Shown here piece after piece: positions 1 to 8,329 of a DNA stretch of 64,000 nucleotides (positions within the stretch are counted from its first letter, which is position 1; each line of letters starts with the position of its first letter). The notes beneath the pieces were generated by a model, which made no database searches, had not been told where the DNA came from, and saw only the letters and a program-made list of their open reading frames with translations. The position numbers and the translations under genes are program-made. This DNA comes from Leptospira sp. (GTDB taxonomy: Bacteria; Spirochaetota; Leptospiria; Leptospirales; Leptospiraceae), in contig JAPZTS010000006.1 in assembly GCA_027533185.1 (NCBI GenBank), forward strand, positions 1 to 64,000, read 5' to 3'.

Positions 1-140
1 GAACAGATATACCGGAACTTTCGGAAGTGATCACATACAATGTCGCGGGCGATGTTGACGCGAATCTTCCGACAGGTCTGAATACCAACGCAAAGACATC
101 TAGGCAAATTATCTTAGATGACAAAGCCTATAAGTTCTAA
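1..140 (+). CDS. 3' end of a rhodanese-family lipoprotein paralogue (partial)
   Basis: The window opens inside a coding frame whose codons start at base 3 and which stops with TAA at 138-140. The visible tail begins with TDIPELS and ends DDKAYKF. The same arrangement, WRTDL followed about 45 residues later by a DKxY end, closes two complete proteins in this window (1630-3078 and 23010-24581); bases 1-2 (GA) fit the last two bases of the Arg codon of that motif. I therefore infer a third member of the same rhodanese-like lipoprotein family. The catalytic domain lies outside the window, so activity cannot be judged. A strong terminator follows at 173-200, separating it from the next operon. Confidence 0.6.
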   Translation, partial: TDIPELSEVITYNVAGDVDANLPTGLNTNAKTSRQIILDDKAYKF

Positions 141-172
141 CTCTGCATTCTATCGAGTCTAGGAATCGAAAG

Positions 173-200
173 AAAAAGGTCGGTTTAACCCGACCTTTTT
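173..200 (+). terminator. Rho-independent terminator
   Basis: Perfect 11-bp inverted repeat, AAAAAGGTCGG (173-183) and CCGACCTTTTT (190-200), with a 6-base loop and a run of five T at the 3' side. It lies 33 bases after the stop of the partial rhodanese gene and is near-symmetrical, but no - strand gene ends here. Confidence 0.9.
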
Positions 201-280
201 CCGTTATATTAAATTTTTTGGTCGCCTAAACAGAATTATTAAGAATTATATCCATTATATAAGATTTAAAGGACAATATA

Positions 281-646
281 ATGAACAAAATACTATCCGT
301 TTGCCTAATATTTTTTACATTGAGCCAGTTTGAGCTTTTCCCGTCTGGAGGAGTGAGTGGAGGGGGCGTAGTCAACATTCCACAGGGGAAGGACAGAGAG
401 AAATACCATTTAGGTAAGGCAGTCTTTCAGAAGGAATTGGACTTCAAAGAAACGATCCCACCTTCGCAAATTAAGGAGAATGAGGATCGATTGGAATTTT
501 TGCAGGGTAGCCTTCCGAATACAGAGAAGAGACGAACCGACTTAACAGAGTTAAGTGGAAAAATAACAAAAGAACAACTGGAAGCTCTTGAATACTTCCT
601 ATCCGTTCGATTCAACATCAAAATTGATAAAAAAGAAAAACAATGA
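281..646 (+). CDS. Small exported protein, possibly a haem-less cytochrome-like relic
   Basis: 121 residues, not recognised. Residues 1-20 form a signal peptide (MNKILSV, hydrophobic core), giving a periplasmic or secreted product of about 11 kDa. The segment YHLGKAVF near residue 43 and the ending LEALEYFLSVRFNI resemble the first and last helices of small c-type cytochromes, but there is no CXXCH motif and only one cysteine, in the signal peptide, so it cannot hold covalent haem. That likeness is only suggestive. The ATG has a good ribosome site, AAAGGA, seven bases upstream, with an AT-rich TATATAAG about 20 bases before the start. Its stop overlaps the start of the beta-barrel gene (ATGA), so the two are translationally coupled and belong to one operon with the genes to 4349. 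Confidence 0.75.
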   Translation: MNKILSVCLIFFTLSQFELFPSGGVSGGGVVNIPQGKDREKYHLGKAVFQKELDFKETIPPSQIKENEDRLEFLQGSLPNTEKRRTDLTELSGKITKEQLEALEYFLSVRFNIKIDKKEKQ

Positions 647-1605
647 AACAGAAAAATGTATTATTATTTTTGCCTATCTTATTTTCCCTTTTTCCTGTAT
701 TAGAAAAAGGATTAATGGGACAACAAGCATGGGCGCCTTATGAACGTCAGCTGTGGGTCAGGCCATTTGCAACACATTCTGAATACAACAGTGCTTTCTT
801 AGCATCCGAAAAAGCCAAGTATGATGATAACGTAAGAATTACTACTGGTAACCTTGCACTGGAGTATGGTATTACAGATAGACTTACTTTTGACATCACT
901 TTAGGTTTTGGAAAGTTAGGCAGACATAAAATTTTTGATCGGTATTTGGGTTTATTCCAAACCCCTGAAGCTCCCGACAAGTATGGTTTCTTAGATACTA
1001 GAGCTGGGCTACGCTATAAGATTTTAGATGAATTTGATTCCAAATACAAATGGGTTCCTACCATTTCTATACGCGCAGGAGGAATCAAAAAAGGAGATTA
1101 CGATCGCAACCCACAATCACTAGGAGATGGGGCAAGCGGTGGTGAAGTCAATTTGTACTTTGCAAAAGATTTCAATTTTTTTGGATTCGGAACTCTAGGA
1201 GATATAGGATACCGAAAGAGAGAAAAACCTGTACCAGACGATATTATCTACTACGGAGCAATTTACAAAAAACTATTTGAATCTTGGTTCCTTACGTTTG
1301 GTGGTCGTGGCCAGATTGGCCAAGGAGGATATGCATTTGCCGATCCGAGACAGGCGCCTCCCTACAATTATATCACCTATCCCGAAGTTACGATCAACGG
1401 AATAAATCCTTACGATGTATATGTGAGGGACTATAGACCTCCCTGGGGGAGAAAAGAAACCTTTCACAACGCGGAAGTGGCACTGAGTTATATGGACAGT
1501 TTTGGCAACTTTTACTCAATTTTTTATTCGGAAACTTATTCTGGATTTAATACTGCGAGACTTCATACGATTGGTTTTTCTGCAAATTTTCCTTATAATC
1601 TTTAA
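643..1605 (+). CDS. Outer-membrane beta-barrel protein
   Basis: 320 residues. A signal peptide (MKQKNVLLFLPILFSLF) ends near the AxA-like site before QQAW at about residue 27. The mature part is rich in aromatic, alternating short strands with glycine and asparagine turns (for example RLTFDITLGFGKLG, SWFLTFGGRGQIG) and ends in aromatic-rich strands, as in outer-membrane barrels. No plug or TonB box and no named family is recognisable. Its start overlaps the upstream stop by four bases, and the rhodanese lipoprotein starts 25 bases after its stop. In this context it could be the pore or scaffold of an envelope complex with the multihaem cytochrome at 3102, in the manner of porin-cytochrome conduits; that is inference. 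Confidence 0.75.
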   Translation: MKQKNVLLFLPILFSLFPVLEKGLMGQQAWAPYERQLWVRPFATHSEYNSAFLASEKAKYDDNVRITTGNLALEYGITDRLTFDITLGFGKLGRHKIFDRYLGLFQTPEAPDKYGFLDTRAGLRYKILDEFDSKYKWVPTISIRAGGIKKGDYDRNPQSLGDGASGGEVNLYFAKDFNFFGFGTLGDIGYRKREKPVPDDIIYYGAIYKKLFESWFLTFGGRGQIGQGGYAFADPRQAPPYNYITYPEVTINGINPYDVYVRDYRPPWGRKETFHNAEVALSYMDSFGNFYSIFYSETYSGFNTARLHTIGFSANFPYNL

Positions 1606-1629
1606 TGTGTGCTAAACGAAGGTAAAAAT

Positions 1630-3078
1630 ATGAAAAATCTTAGAATTACATTTAACAAATTTTGGTTATATACTTTTTTCACAACAGGCTTGCTCTTCTC
1701 CTGCAAAGGGGCAGGCGAATATCAATTTGTGCCTCCATTTGCAAAATTTGACATCACACCTTTTTTGGTAGTCACAAATTCTGCAGAGTCGCTCGCATTT
1801 GAATCCAATGAGAACTACAATGATAATTTGTTTGGTCTTATCTCACCTTCTACAATTTCGAGGTGGAGCTTTAATTGGCAAAACCAAAAGCCTTCAGGGG
1901 TAAATGGTAACTTGGTAATCATCCAGCTGACCAATAGTGCTCCAAGTGGGGACTTTATAAATCATAACGGTAGAGATGTTTTTACATATTTAATACAATC
2001 TCCAGATTCTGTTTTCAATGATTCGAGAGATGACAACGTTCTTTTGTTGAATCAAGTTGTAACTACGGGTCAAAAAATAGATAACTTTTTAGCGGTTTAT
2101 GCGATTGATCCGCTAAGTGATTTTGTTTTGTTTGCCCCAGATTCCTCTTCCCCAGCAAACCTTGCATCGGCAACTAAAGCATATTATACTCTCAGATATT
2201 GGGGTTTCCCAAAAGAGAGAGTTGGACTTTTAAATGGATCCGTCCAACACTACGGTAAAAATGGTTTGAACAGTTTTTTTACCTTAAACTCACCTTCTGC
2301 TAGGACTTCGGGACGTTCCAACACAACCCGACGCTTATTAACAGACAATACAATCCTCCAAATAACGTTAGGAGATATTTTCCACATTTTGAGAGGAGGA
2401 AATTCTCAAGTGGAAGAGCCTTCTAGTTTACCTACCTTAGGTGCATTCTTTTTGGATGGAAGATCGGCTACTTCGTTCAATGGAACGCAATCTTCTACAA
2501 ATAGTTCGTCACTGCACCAAACCTGCACTACTCAGTTAGGTGGAAGTTGTAGGGTTAACCATGAGGGAACAATAAAAGGTTCTTCCAATTTAGACAATAC
2601 GAGTCTCTACAACAGTACGTCACTTAGCTTTCACTCAAAGGCAACGCTTAGGTCCCTTTTGAATGCCCTTCCGTATTCGGATGGAAAAGTGATCATCAAC
2701 TTCCATAGAGATGGAGTTACTGGCAGTATAAACCAATTTATCACGCAAAACGTATTAGGTAAACCCAGTCGTTTGTATGAGGGAGGATTTGTACAATGGG
2801 GAGCGCTTGGCCTAAGGGATCCGCAGGCTTTAACGCAACCTGCTGCTCTTTGGAGAACAGATCTCAGCAATTTTACAGACAATCTAACAACTAATGTAAC
2901 TGCAAATGTTGCGAACTTTGGTTTCACAACTGTGCGTCAGTTCACACGGAATACAAATGGTATTCGGAAAACAGATAAAGAATACATTCGTTCTTCCCTA
3001 AAGAGTCAATCAACAGGTGGTGGGGGAGGTGGTGCCTCTGGTCCTTCGGGAGGAGGGGGAAATGCTTGTGGGGGTTAG
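1630..3078 (+). CDS. Rhodanese-like lipoprotein without the catalytic cysteine
   Basis: 482 residues from ATG 1630, chosen over the GTG at 1609 because GAAGG lies 7 bases upstream and because it puts a signal peptide and lipobox LLFS-C at Cys25. It is a full-length paralogue of 23010-24581: NENYNDN and GNLVIIQ near the N-terminus, a rhodanese half with LDGRS and HEGTIKGS, then KVIINFHRDG, the substrate-side motif RLYEGGFVQW, and WRTDL. Where the paralogue has the active-site Cys (SQCRT), this protein has Phe358, so ordinary sulfurtransferase chemistry is unlikely. It has two other cysteines (TCTTQLGGSC) and ends in a glycine-rich tail with Cys480 third from the end (NACGG). Likely a periplasm-facing or surface lipoprotein; role unknown, perhaps sulfur binding or structural. 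Confidence 0.75.
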   Translation: MKNLRITFNKFWLYTFFTTGLLFSCKGAGEYQFVPPFAKFDITPFLVVTNSAESLAFESNENYNDNLFGLISPSTISRWSFNWQNQKPSGVNGNLVIIQLTNSAPSGDFINHNGRDVFTYLIQSPDSVFNDSRDDNVLLLNQVVTTGQKIDNFLAVYAIDPLSDFVLFAPDSSSPANLASATKAYYTLRYWGFPKERVGLLNGSVQHYGKNGLNSFFTLNSPSARTSGRSNTTRRLLTDNTILQITLGDIFHILRGGNSQVEEPSSLPTLGAFFLDGRSATSFNGTQSSTNSSSLHQTCTTQLGGSCRVNHEGTIKGSSNLDNTSLYNSTSLSFHSKATLRSLLNALPYSDGKVIINFHRDGVTGSINQFITQNVLGKPSRLYEGGFVQWGALGLRDPQALTQPAALWRTDLSNFTDNLTTNVTANVANFGFTTVRQFTRNTNGIRKTDKEYIRSSLKSQSTGGGGGGASGPSGGGGNACGG

Positions 3079-3101
3079 ATAGTTAATAATTATTAAAACT
3101 C

Positions 3102-4349
3102 ATGACCTTGGTTTGGTTGAAAGTGAGCTCGATCCTTTTGATGGTCATTTTTATAGGGAACTGTAAGAATGATTTTTTGGATTCACATTGGAAGTCTCCA
3201 ATACCATACCAGGGTTCTCCACCAAACAGCTTTTCATCACTCGAAAAAGAGCTTAACCCTTCAGACTGTGGAAAATGCCATTCCAAACAATTTCAGGAGT
3301 GGAGCACTTCCTTTCACAGTAGAACTGTGAGTGATGGATTTTTGTGGCAATTGGAGACAATGCCTTTCGAAAAAAGGAAAACATGTTATAGTTGCCATGG
3401 TCCTCTGTCAGAGTCTTTCGACACTTTGGAATCCTTCTTAGATGGGAATGGTATTTTAAAAGAGGAAACTGACCAACACATGAGACCAAAGTTCGAAAGT
3501 TTTTCAAAAGGTCTTGAGAATCCGGGTCTCATATGCGCAAGCTGTCATGTTCGGGAACATACAAGGTATGGTCCTCCTCCTTCTACGATTACTTCCACAA
3601 AGCCGGGTTCAAATAAACCAGATTCAGATTTCTATTTGAATTCACCCCTACCACACAATGGATTTATCCCTAAAAAGGAATTTGAAAATTCTCAATTTTG
3701 TAAAAACTGCCACCAAAGTAAACCAACAGGTGTACTTTTGAATGGAAAACAACTTATGGAAACTTACTCAGAGTGGGAACAATCGGATTTTGCACAAAAA
3801 AAGATTTCTTGTCAAAGTTGCCATATGGAAAGCCGTTCTCATACTTGGAAAGGAATCCATGACAAAGAATTTGTTCGGAATGCCCTAGATGTCCAATTTT
3901 CATTTAAAAAACAGAAATCGACCATAGAAGTTATCGGTTCCATTGAATCAAGGAAGATTGGACATTCTTTCCCGACGTATACTATACCTCAAATCCATTT
4001 GGAGTTATTTGTTATTCAAAATGGAAAAAAAATCTCCATTAAACAAGCATCAATCGGAAGATTGGTAGATTCAAACCTAACGCAAGAATATTATGATACT
4101 AGATTAAAGCCTGGAGAAAAACTGGTTCTGATCTCTGAATTTCCATTACCAAATTCGGGAGAGTTAACTTTAGGATTTCAAGTGGATGTAGACCCAGACG
4201 AACTCTACGTACGAACATTTGAAGAAAATTTAATAGATCAGAAAGAACTTTCCAGTGCAGCAAGAAGGAGTCTTAGATCGGCGATTCGAGAAAAAAAATC
4301 TTCCAAATACAATCTCTTTACTTCCCTAAAGCCTGTTCCACTTCTTTAA
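3102..4349 (+). CDS. Five-haem cytochrome c lipoprotein
   Basis: 415 residues. Signal peptide with lipobox FIGN-C at Cys21. Five CXXCH haem sites: Cys56-His60, Cys95-His99, Cys145-His149, Cys200-His204 and Cys237-His241. The spacing, the many extra histidines (possible distal ligands) and the later GHSFPT motif resemble the cytochrome c554-like multihaem superfamily. Residues after about 255 form a haem-free beta-rich domain. An electron-transfer role at the periplasmic face of a membrane is expected; the partner and substrate are unknown. It is the last gene of the run from 281, 23 bases after the rhodanese-like gene, with no clear ribosome site, so the exact start is uncertain. Its last 32 bases overlap the end of convergent metZ. 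Confidence 0.85.
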   Translation: MTLVWLKVSSILLMVIFIGNCKNDFLDSHWKSPIPYQGSPPNSFSSLEKELNPSDCGKCHSKQFQEWSTSFHSRTVSDGFLWQLETMPFEKRKTCYSCHGPLSESFDTLESFLDGNGILKEETDQHMRPKFESFSKGLENPGLICASCHVREHTRYGPPPSTITSTKPGSNKPDSDFYLNSPLPHNGFIPKKEFENSQFCKNCHQSKPTGVLLNGKQLMETYSEWEQSDFAQKKISCQSCHMESRSHTWKGIHDKEFVRNALDVQFSFKKQKSTIEVIGSIESRKIGHSFPTYTIPQIHLELFVIQNGKKISIKQASIGRLVDSNLTQEYYDTRLKPGEKLVLISEFPLPNSGELTLGFQVDVDPDELYVRTFEENLIDQKELSSAARRSLRSAIREKKSSKYNLFTSLKPVPLL

Positions 4350-5484
4350 GAATATCGTCAATATGTTCAAGACCAACAGAAATTCGAATCAAACCAGGTT
4401 TGATTCCTACTGCTAACCTTTCATCCTCAGTAAGTTTAGAATGAGTGGTTGAGGTTGGATGTGTGACCGTCGTTCTCGTATCGCCTAAGTTAGCTGTTAG
4501 TGAAAACCAAGTAAGAGCATTTAGAAAACTTTGAGCTTTTGCTAGACCACCTTTGATTACAAAAGAAACAATCCCGCCACCAAGTGACATCTGCTTTTTA
4601 GCAATTTTTAGACTAGGATTAGAAGGTAAAAAAGGATACTTAACTTCTTCTACAAAGCTTGATTTCTCTAAAAATTCTGCAAGTTTCAACGCGTTTTCTG
4701 AGTGTTTTTCCATTCGAATGGCTAGAGTCTCTAAACTCTTTGATATAATCCAAGCATTCATAGGGGAGAGTGCTGGACCCGTATTCCTTGCCATGTATCG
4801 GATTGGCTGAATGAACTCTTTTTTACCAAGGATCATTCCCGCAATCACTCGACCTTGTCCATCCAGGTACTTAGTCGCAGAGTGAATTACTATATCGGCA
4901 CCAAATTCACTTGGTCTTTGAATATAAGGCGTACAAAAACAATTGTCTACAATGAGAATAAGATTATTCTTTTTACAGAGATTGCCCAACCATTCTAAGT
5001 CGACAATCTCCAAACCTGGGTTTGATGGTGTTTCAATATAAACGATCTTAGTGTTTGATAAAATTTTCGATTCCCAGGTGTCTGGTTTGTCAATATCAAC
5101 ATACGTTGTCGTTACACCAAAACGAGGTAGAATATTCGCAAAAATCTGATGTGTTGAACCAAAAATGGCTCTCGCGGATAAAATATGATCTCCCGATTTC
5201 ACCAAACCAAAGATAGCTGTGAAAACTGCGCTCATTCCTGACGCTGTTGCAATCCCATCTTCAGTTTTTTCTAAGATACAAAGCTTTTCAATGAGTTCTG
5301 ATGTATTTGGGTTTGAAAAACGAGTATATTGATTTCCTGCTACTTCCTCTGCAAAAAGCGCTCTTGCATGTTCGGCATCATCAAAAACAAAACTAGATGT
5401 TAAAAAAACGGGTGCTGAGTGTTCTCGTTCATTGGTTCGGGTGATTTGTGTTCGGATCGCATCTGTTTCAAACTGTCGGGACAT
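4318..5484 (-). CDS. metZ: O-succinylhomoserine sulfhydrylase
   Basis: 388 residues, the usual size for Cys/Met-metabolism PLP enzymes. The N-terminus (TDAIRTQ, then REHSAPVFLTSSFVFDDAEH) is characteristic of MetZ, which makes homocysteine directly from O-succinylhomoserine and sulfide in methionine synthesis. The PLP lysine lies in HSATKYLDGQGR, the phosphate-binding ASGMSA and the aspartate in IVDNCFC are present, and the C-terminus has the family motif IRISVGLEHIDDI. Cytosolic. O-acetylhomoserine is a possible alternative acyl donor that the sequence does not exclude. The gene stands alone, convergent with the cytochrome gene and about 100 bases upstream, in transcript terms, of nothing co-oriented. 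I saw no SAM riboswitch in its leader. Confidence 0.9.
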   Translation of the reverse strand: MSRQFETDAIRTQITRTNEREHSAPVFLTSSFVFDDAEHARALFAEEVAGNQYTRFSNPNTSELIEKLCILEKTEDGIATASGMSAVFTAIFGLVKSGDHILSARAIFGSTHQIFANILPRFGVTTTYVDIDKPDTWESKILSNTKIVYIETPSNPGLEIVDLEWLGNLCKKNNLILIVDNCFCTPYIQRPSEFGADIVIHSATKYLDGQGRVIAGMILGKKEFIQPIRYMARNTGPALSPMNAWIISKSLETLAIRMEKHSENALKLAEFLEKSSFVEEVKYPFLPSNPSLKIAKKQMSLGGGIVSFVIKGGLAKAQSFLNALTWFSLTANLGDTRTTVTHPTSTTHSKLTEDERLAVGIKPGLIRISVGLEHIDDILKEVEQALGK

Positions 5485-5582
5485 ACTATGACCAAACTCA
5501 GGCTAGAATCGACAAATTCATCAATTTTTTTGGAAAGATTCTGCAATGATGATCAAATTAGACTAATATAACGGATAAACCC

Positions 5583-6257
5583 CTAGGAATCGGCAATTTT
5601 TCCATCAACTAAATGGATCCGCCGTTTTGCAGCGGCAGCGTAATCTGGATCATGGGTAACAAAGACTACCGTGGTCTTTTCCTCCATATTGATTTTTTGA
5701 AAGATTTGCATCACCTTATCTCCGTTAATAGAATCCAAATTGCCTGTGGGTTCGTCTGCAAAAAGATATTTGGGTTTTTGTATCAATGCTCTTGCAATTG
5801 CAATCCTCTGTCCTTCACCTCCAGACATTTGACTTGGGAGTTTGCCTTTACAATGGAGGACAGAAAAACTTTCTAAAAGATGTAAGGCGTAAGCTTCATT
5901 TTCTTTGTGCAAACCATTCTTTCTTGTCGGCATAGTTACATTCTCTAATCCTGTCAGCTCAGGCAGAAGATAATGAGACTGGAAAACAAAACCAACACTC
6001 AAATTTCTAAGTTTGTGTATTGCTTCACTATCCAATTGATGGATATTGATATCTCCGTAAAAAATTTGTCCACTAGTTGGATAGTCCAACCCGCTTAATA
6101 TATATAAGAGGGTTGACTTGCCAGATCCTGACTTTCCTGTAAGTGCAACAAATCCTCCTTCCTCAATTTCCAAATCAATTCCTTTTAAAATTTTCTGGGG
6201 TGGATCGCCAAAGGATTTTTGTATAGAGATAGATTTTATTTTTCCAAATCCATCCAT
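5583..6257 (-). CDS. MacB/LolD-type ABC transporter ATPase
   Basis: 224 residues. Walker A GKSGSGKST near residue 40, Q-loop FQSHYLL, signature MSGGEGQRIAIARAL near 145, Walker [13 protein letters not shown] and switch VTHD follow in order. The length and the signature are those of the LolD/MacB group that powers FtsX-like permeases rather than solute importers. It begins three bases after the permease gene and ends the - strand series; with the permease and the adaptor it makes a complete split MacAB-type exporter. Substrate unknown; lipopeptides, siderophores or macrolides are family examples only. The second LolD-like ATPase at 14263 belongs to a different set, so the two should not be confused. 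Confidence 0.88.
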   Translation of the reverse strand: MDGFGKIKSISIQKSFGDPPQKILKGIDLEIEEGGFVALTGKSGSGKSTLLYILSGLDYPTSGQIFYGDINIHQLDSEAIHKLRNLSVGFVFQSHYLLPELTGLENVTMPTRKNGLHKENEAYALHLLESFSVLHCKGKLPSQMSGGEGQRIAIARALIQKPKYLFADEPTGNLDSINGDKVMQIFQKINMEEKTTVVFVTHDPDYAAAAKRRIHLVDGKIADS

Positions 6258-6260
6258 ATA

Positions 6261-7517
6261 CTACGTTGCACCTCGAATGATATCGACTGGTGAAAGTGAG
6301 CTTGCTGTTTTTGCGGGAATAAAACTAGCAATGCAAGCACTTACAACAGATATGAGAAATCCACGAACGTATATCCATAGATCCCATGAAATTTGCATAG
6401 TCCTAACTACGGATTTAAAATTTGTATCTTTCGAAGAACCGAGGGGTAATCCATCAATATAATAACAACCTAAAGCACCAAAGGCGATTCCTAAAAAGGC
6501 ACCGAATATTCCGAGAATCAAACCTTGGAACAAAAATAATTTAATTGTATCAAATTCAGTAAATCCTATCGAACGAAGGATTGCAATTTCTTTCTTTTTT
6601 TGAATGACTACCATATTAAGTATATTGTAAATCCCAAATGAAACAACTAAAACAATAGTTAGTGTAGTCGTATTTCTAACAATATCCTGAGTTTTAAATA
6701 CAGAAAGAATACTTTCATTTGCTTCATCCCAACTTTCGACTTTATCTTTACTAAAGTATGCCCATTCGTTTGCAATCTCCTTAGCATCACGAATATTTTT
6801 TATTTTCACTATTATCTGCGAAACTTCACCGCTAGAATTTGTCACATTCTGTACTGTTGAGATTGACGAATAAACAATTATATCATCCACCATTCTATTC
6901 CCAGTTCGAAGAGTACCAATTATTTTTACGGGGACTAGTTCCCTACCAGGAATAAAAATGGAAATAGAATCTCCGACCTTCGTTCCTAATTTTGAAATTA
7001 AACCCTCACCCAAAATAACCAATGCCCCTCCTTTTGAGAGGTCAGAAACTTTAGCATCAAAAATATAATTGCCAATGTTTGTAACGTTGGGTTGTTTAGC
7101 AGGATTGATTCCAACAAGTCTTATTGGTGCGGTAGTCTTACCATTTACAAAAATAACTTCACGAGTAAGTTGTTCAGCATAATCTACTACACGAGGATCG
7201 TTCGATAACTTTTCCATCCACCCGTGAACATTAGTTAAACGTGTATTATCTGTTCGACCAGACGGAGGCGAGAGCCATTTTACGGTCTTCTCTGAAAAAA
7301 ATATATCTTCGAAGTTAGCCTCTGTTATGATTTCATCCTTTGGTGAAATTTTGATTTGCCCATCAGAATTAACGAGTTGATCTGTCATTACAACTTGGAA
7401 ACCCAACATAATTCCCGAAAACATTATGTAACCAGCGGTTCCCAACAGAAATCCAAGAAGAGTAAGAATGGATTGTTGGGGTCTAGCTAAAATTTGACGG
7501 ATTGCTAAAAAGTACAT
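6261..7517 (-). CDS. MacB-type ABC transporter permease (FtsX fold)
   Basis: 418 residues. One membrane helix at about residues 15-37, a large periplasmic domain to about 280, then three helices at the C-terminus (beginning TTTLTIVLVVSFGIYNIL), the MacB/FtsX layout. The conserved KKKEIAILRSIGFT stretch after the second helix is the coupling region that contacts the ATPase. The inner-membrane protein would transmit ATP hydrolysis to a periplasmic adaptor, here encoded immediately upstream (one base between stop and start) and the ATPase immediately downstream. Unlike E. coli MacB the ATPase is a separate polypeptide. Confidence 0.85.
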   Translation of the reverse strand: MYFLAIRQILARPQQSILTLLGFLLGTAGYIMFSGIMLGFQVVMTDQLVNSDGQIKISPKDEIITEANFEDIFFSEKTVKWLSPPSGRTDNTRLTNVHGWMEKLSNDPRVVDYAEQLTREVIFVNGKTTAPIRLVGINPAKQPNVTNIGNYIFDAKVSDLSKGGALVILGEGLISKLGTKVGDSISIFIPGRELVPVKIIGTLRTGNRMVDDIIVYSSISTVQNVTNSSGEVSQIIVKIKNIRDAKEIANEWAYFSKDKVESWDEANESILSVFKTQDIVRNTTTLTIVLVVSFGIYNILNMVVIQKKKEIAILRSIGFTEFDTIKLFLFQGLILGIFGAFLGIAFGALGCYYIDGLPLGSSKDTNFKSVVRTMQISWDLWIYVRGFLISVVSACIASFIPAKTASSLSPVDIIRGAT

Positions 7518-7518
7518 T

Positions 7519-8286
7519 CTAATTCTTTAATAGAACTTCATCGCCAGGTAAAAGATCACCATTAAGTAGTTCGCCATATTCAGAATTAATAGCACCAATC
7601 TTTACTTCAATTTTATCTTTTTTACCATCTCTAAGTCTTATTACCTTTCCCCGGTTTACTGCAACCAAGGGAACTAAAATCACATTTTCTTTTTCCGAAA
7701 CTTGGATCGCTACATCAGTTGTCATATCAGGAAGTATTCCATCTGGTAGATTTTTTGGTTCAATTCGTACGAGAAATTGGCCATTCGAAGGATACACTCT
7801 TTCCACCTCGGCTTCGTAAACATTTGTACGCATTGATTCAAAACTCAACTGAACTTTTTGACCCCTTTTAACGCGGATAGCGGATTCCTGATCTAAAGAA
7901 ACAGATATGTAAACTGATTTAAGATTTTGGATTTCAAGTATTGGAATACCTGGCATAGTTGTTTCATTCTTAAATACGGTCAATTTTGTCACCGTACCCT
8001 GAATAGGCGAAGAAAATACAATTCCTGAATCATTTTGTAACAGCTTCTGACCCTTTACGACAGACTGTCCTTCTTCCACCCAAATTTCGCGAATAGATGA
8101 AGTTATACCAAATTTCAAATTAAATGTTTCGTATGACTTAACTCGCCCTAAAGCATAAACAGCTTCGACAAGTGGCCCCTGTGTAACCGAAAGTTTTGAA
8201 TTACCACTCTTTCCAAAAGAGTAAAAAATTAGAATTAGAATGATTATAAGACCGATAGAGATAAGGATTTTTTTCTTTAGATCCAT
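7519..8286 (-). CDS. Periplasmic adaptor (membrane-fusion) subunit, MacA/HlyD type
   Basis: 255 residues, short for the family. A single N-terminal membrane anchor (ILISIGLIIILILIFYS) is followed by a barrel-sandwich or lipoyl-like half motif (SSIREIWVEEGQSVVKGQKL, then FSSPIQGTVTKL) and a beta-barrel domain. The long helical hairpin of MacA is missing: the two lipoyl halves are almost adjacent, which would make a very short adaptor. It starts the three-gene exporter set and sits 43 bases after mtaB, so it may be read from the same transcript. GTGAGG lies just ahead of the ATG. Confidence 0.8.
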   Translation of the reverse strand: MDLKKKILISIGLIIILILIFYSFGKSGNSKLSVTQGPLVEAVYALGRVKSYETFNLKFGITSSIREIWVEEGQSVVKGQKLLQNDSGIVFSSPIQGTVTKLTVFKNETTMPGIPILEIQNLKSVYISVSLDQESAIRVKRGQKVQLSFESMRTNVYEAEVERVYPSNGQFLVRIEPKNLPDGILPDMTTDVAIQVSEKENVILVPLVAVNRGKVIRLRDGKKDKIEVKIGAINSEYGELLNGDLLPGDEVLLKN

Positions 8287-8329
8287 TACCTCACACTAAG
8301 TCCAGAACTGATTTTTGGTAAAGACTTAT

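Noticed and set aside
5485..5582. SAM-type riboswitch ahead of metZ
   Set aside because: The 98-base leader has no kink-turn or paired helices of a SAM riboswitch and no terminator.
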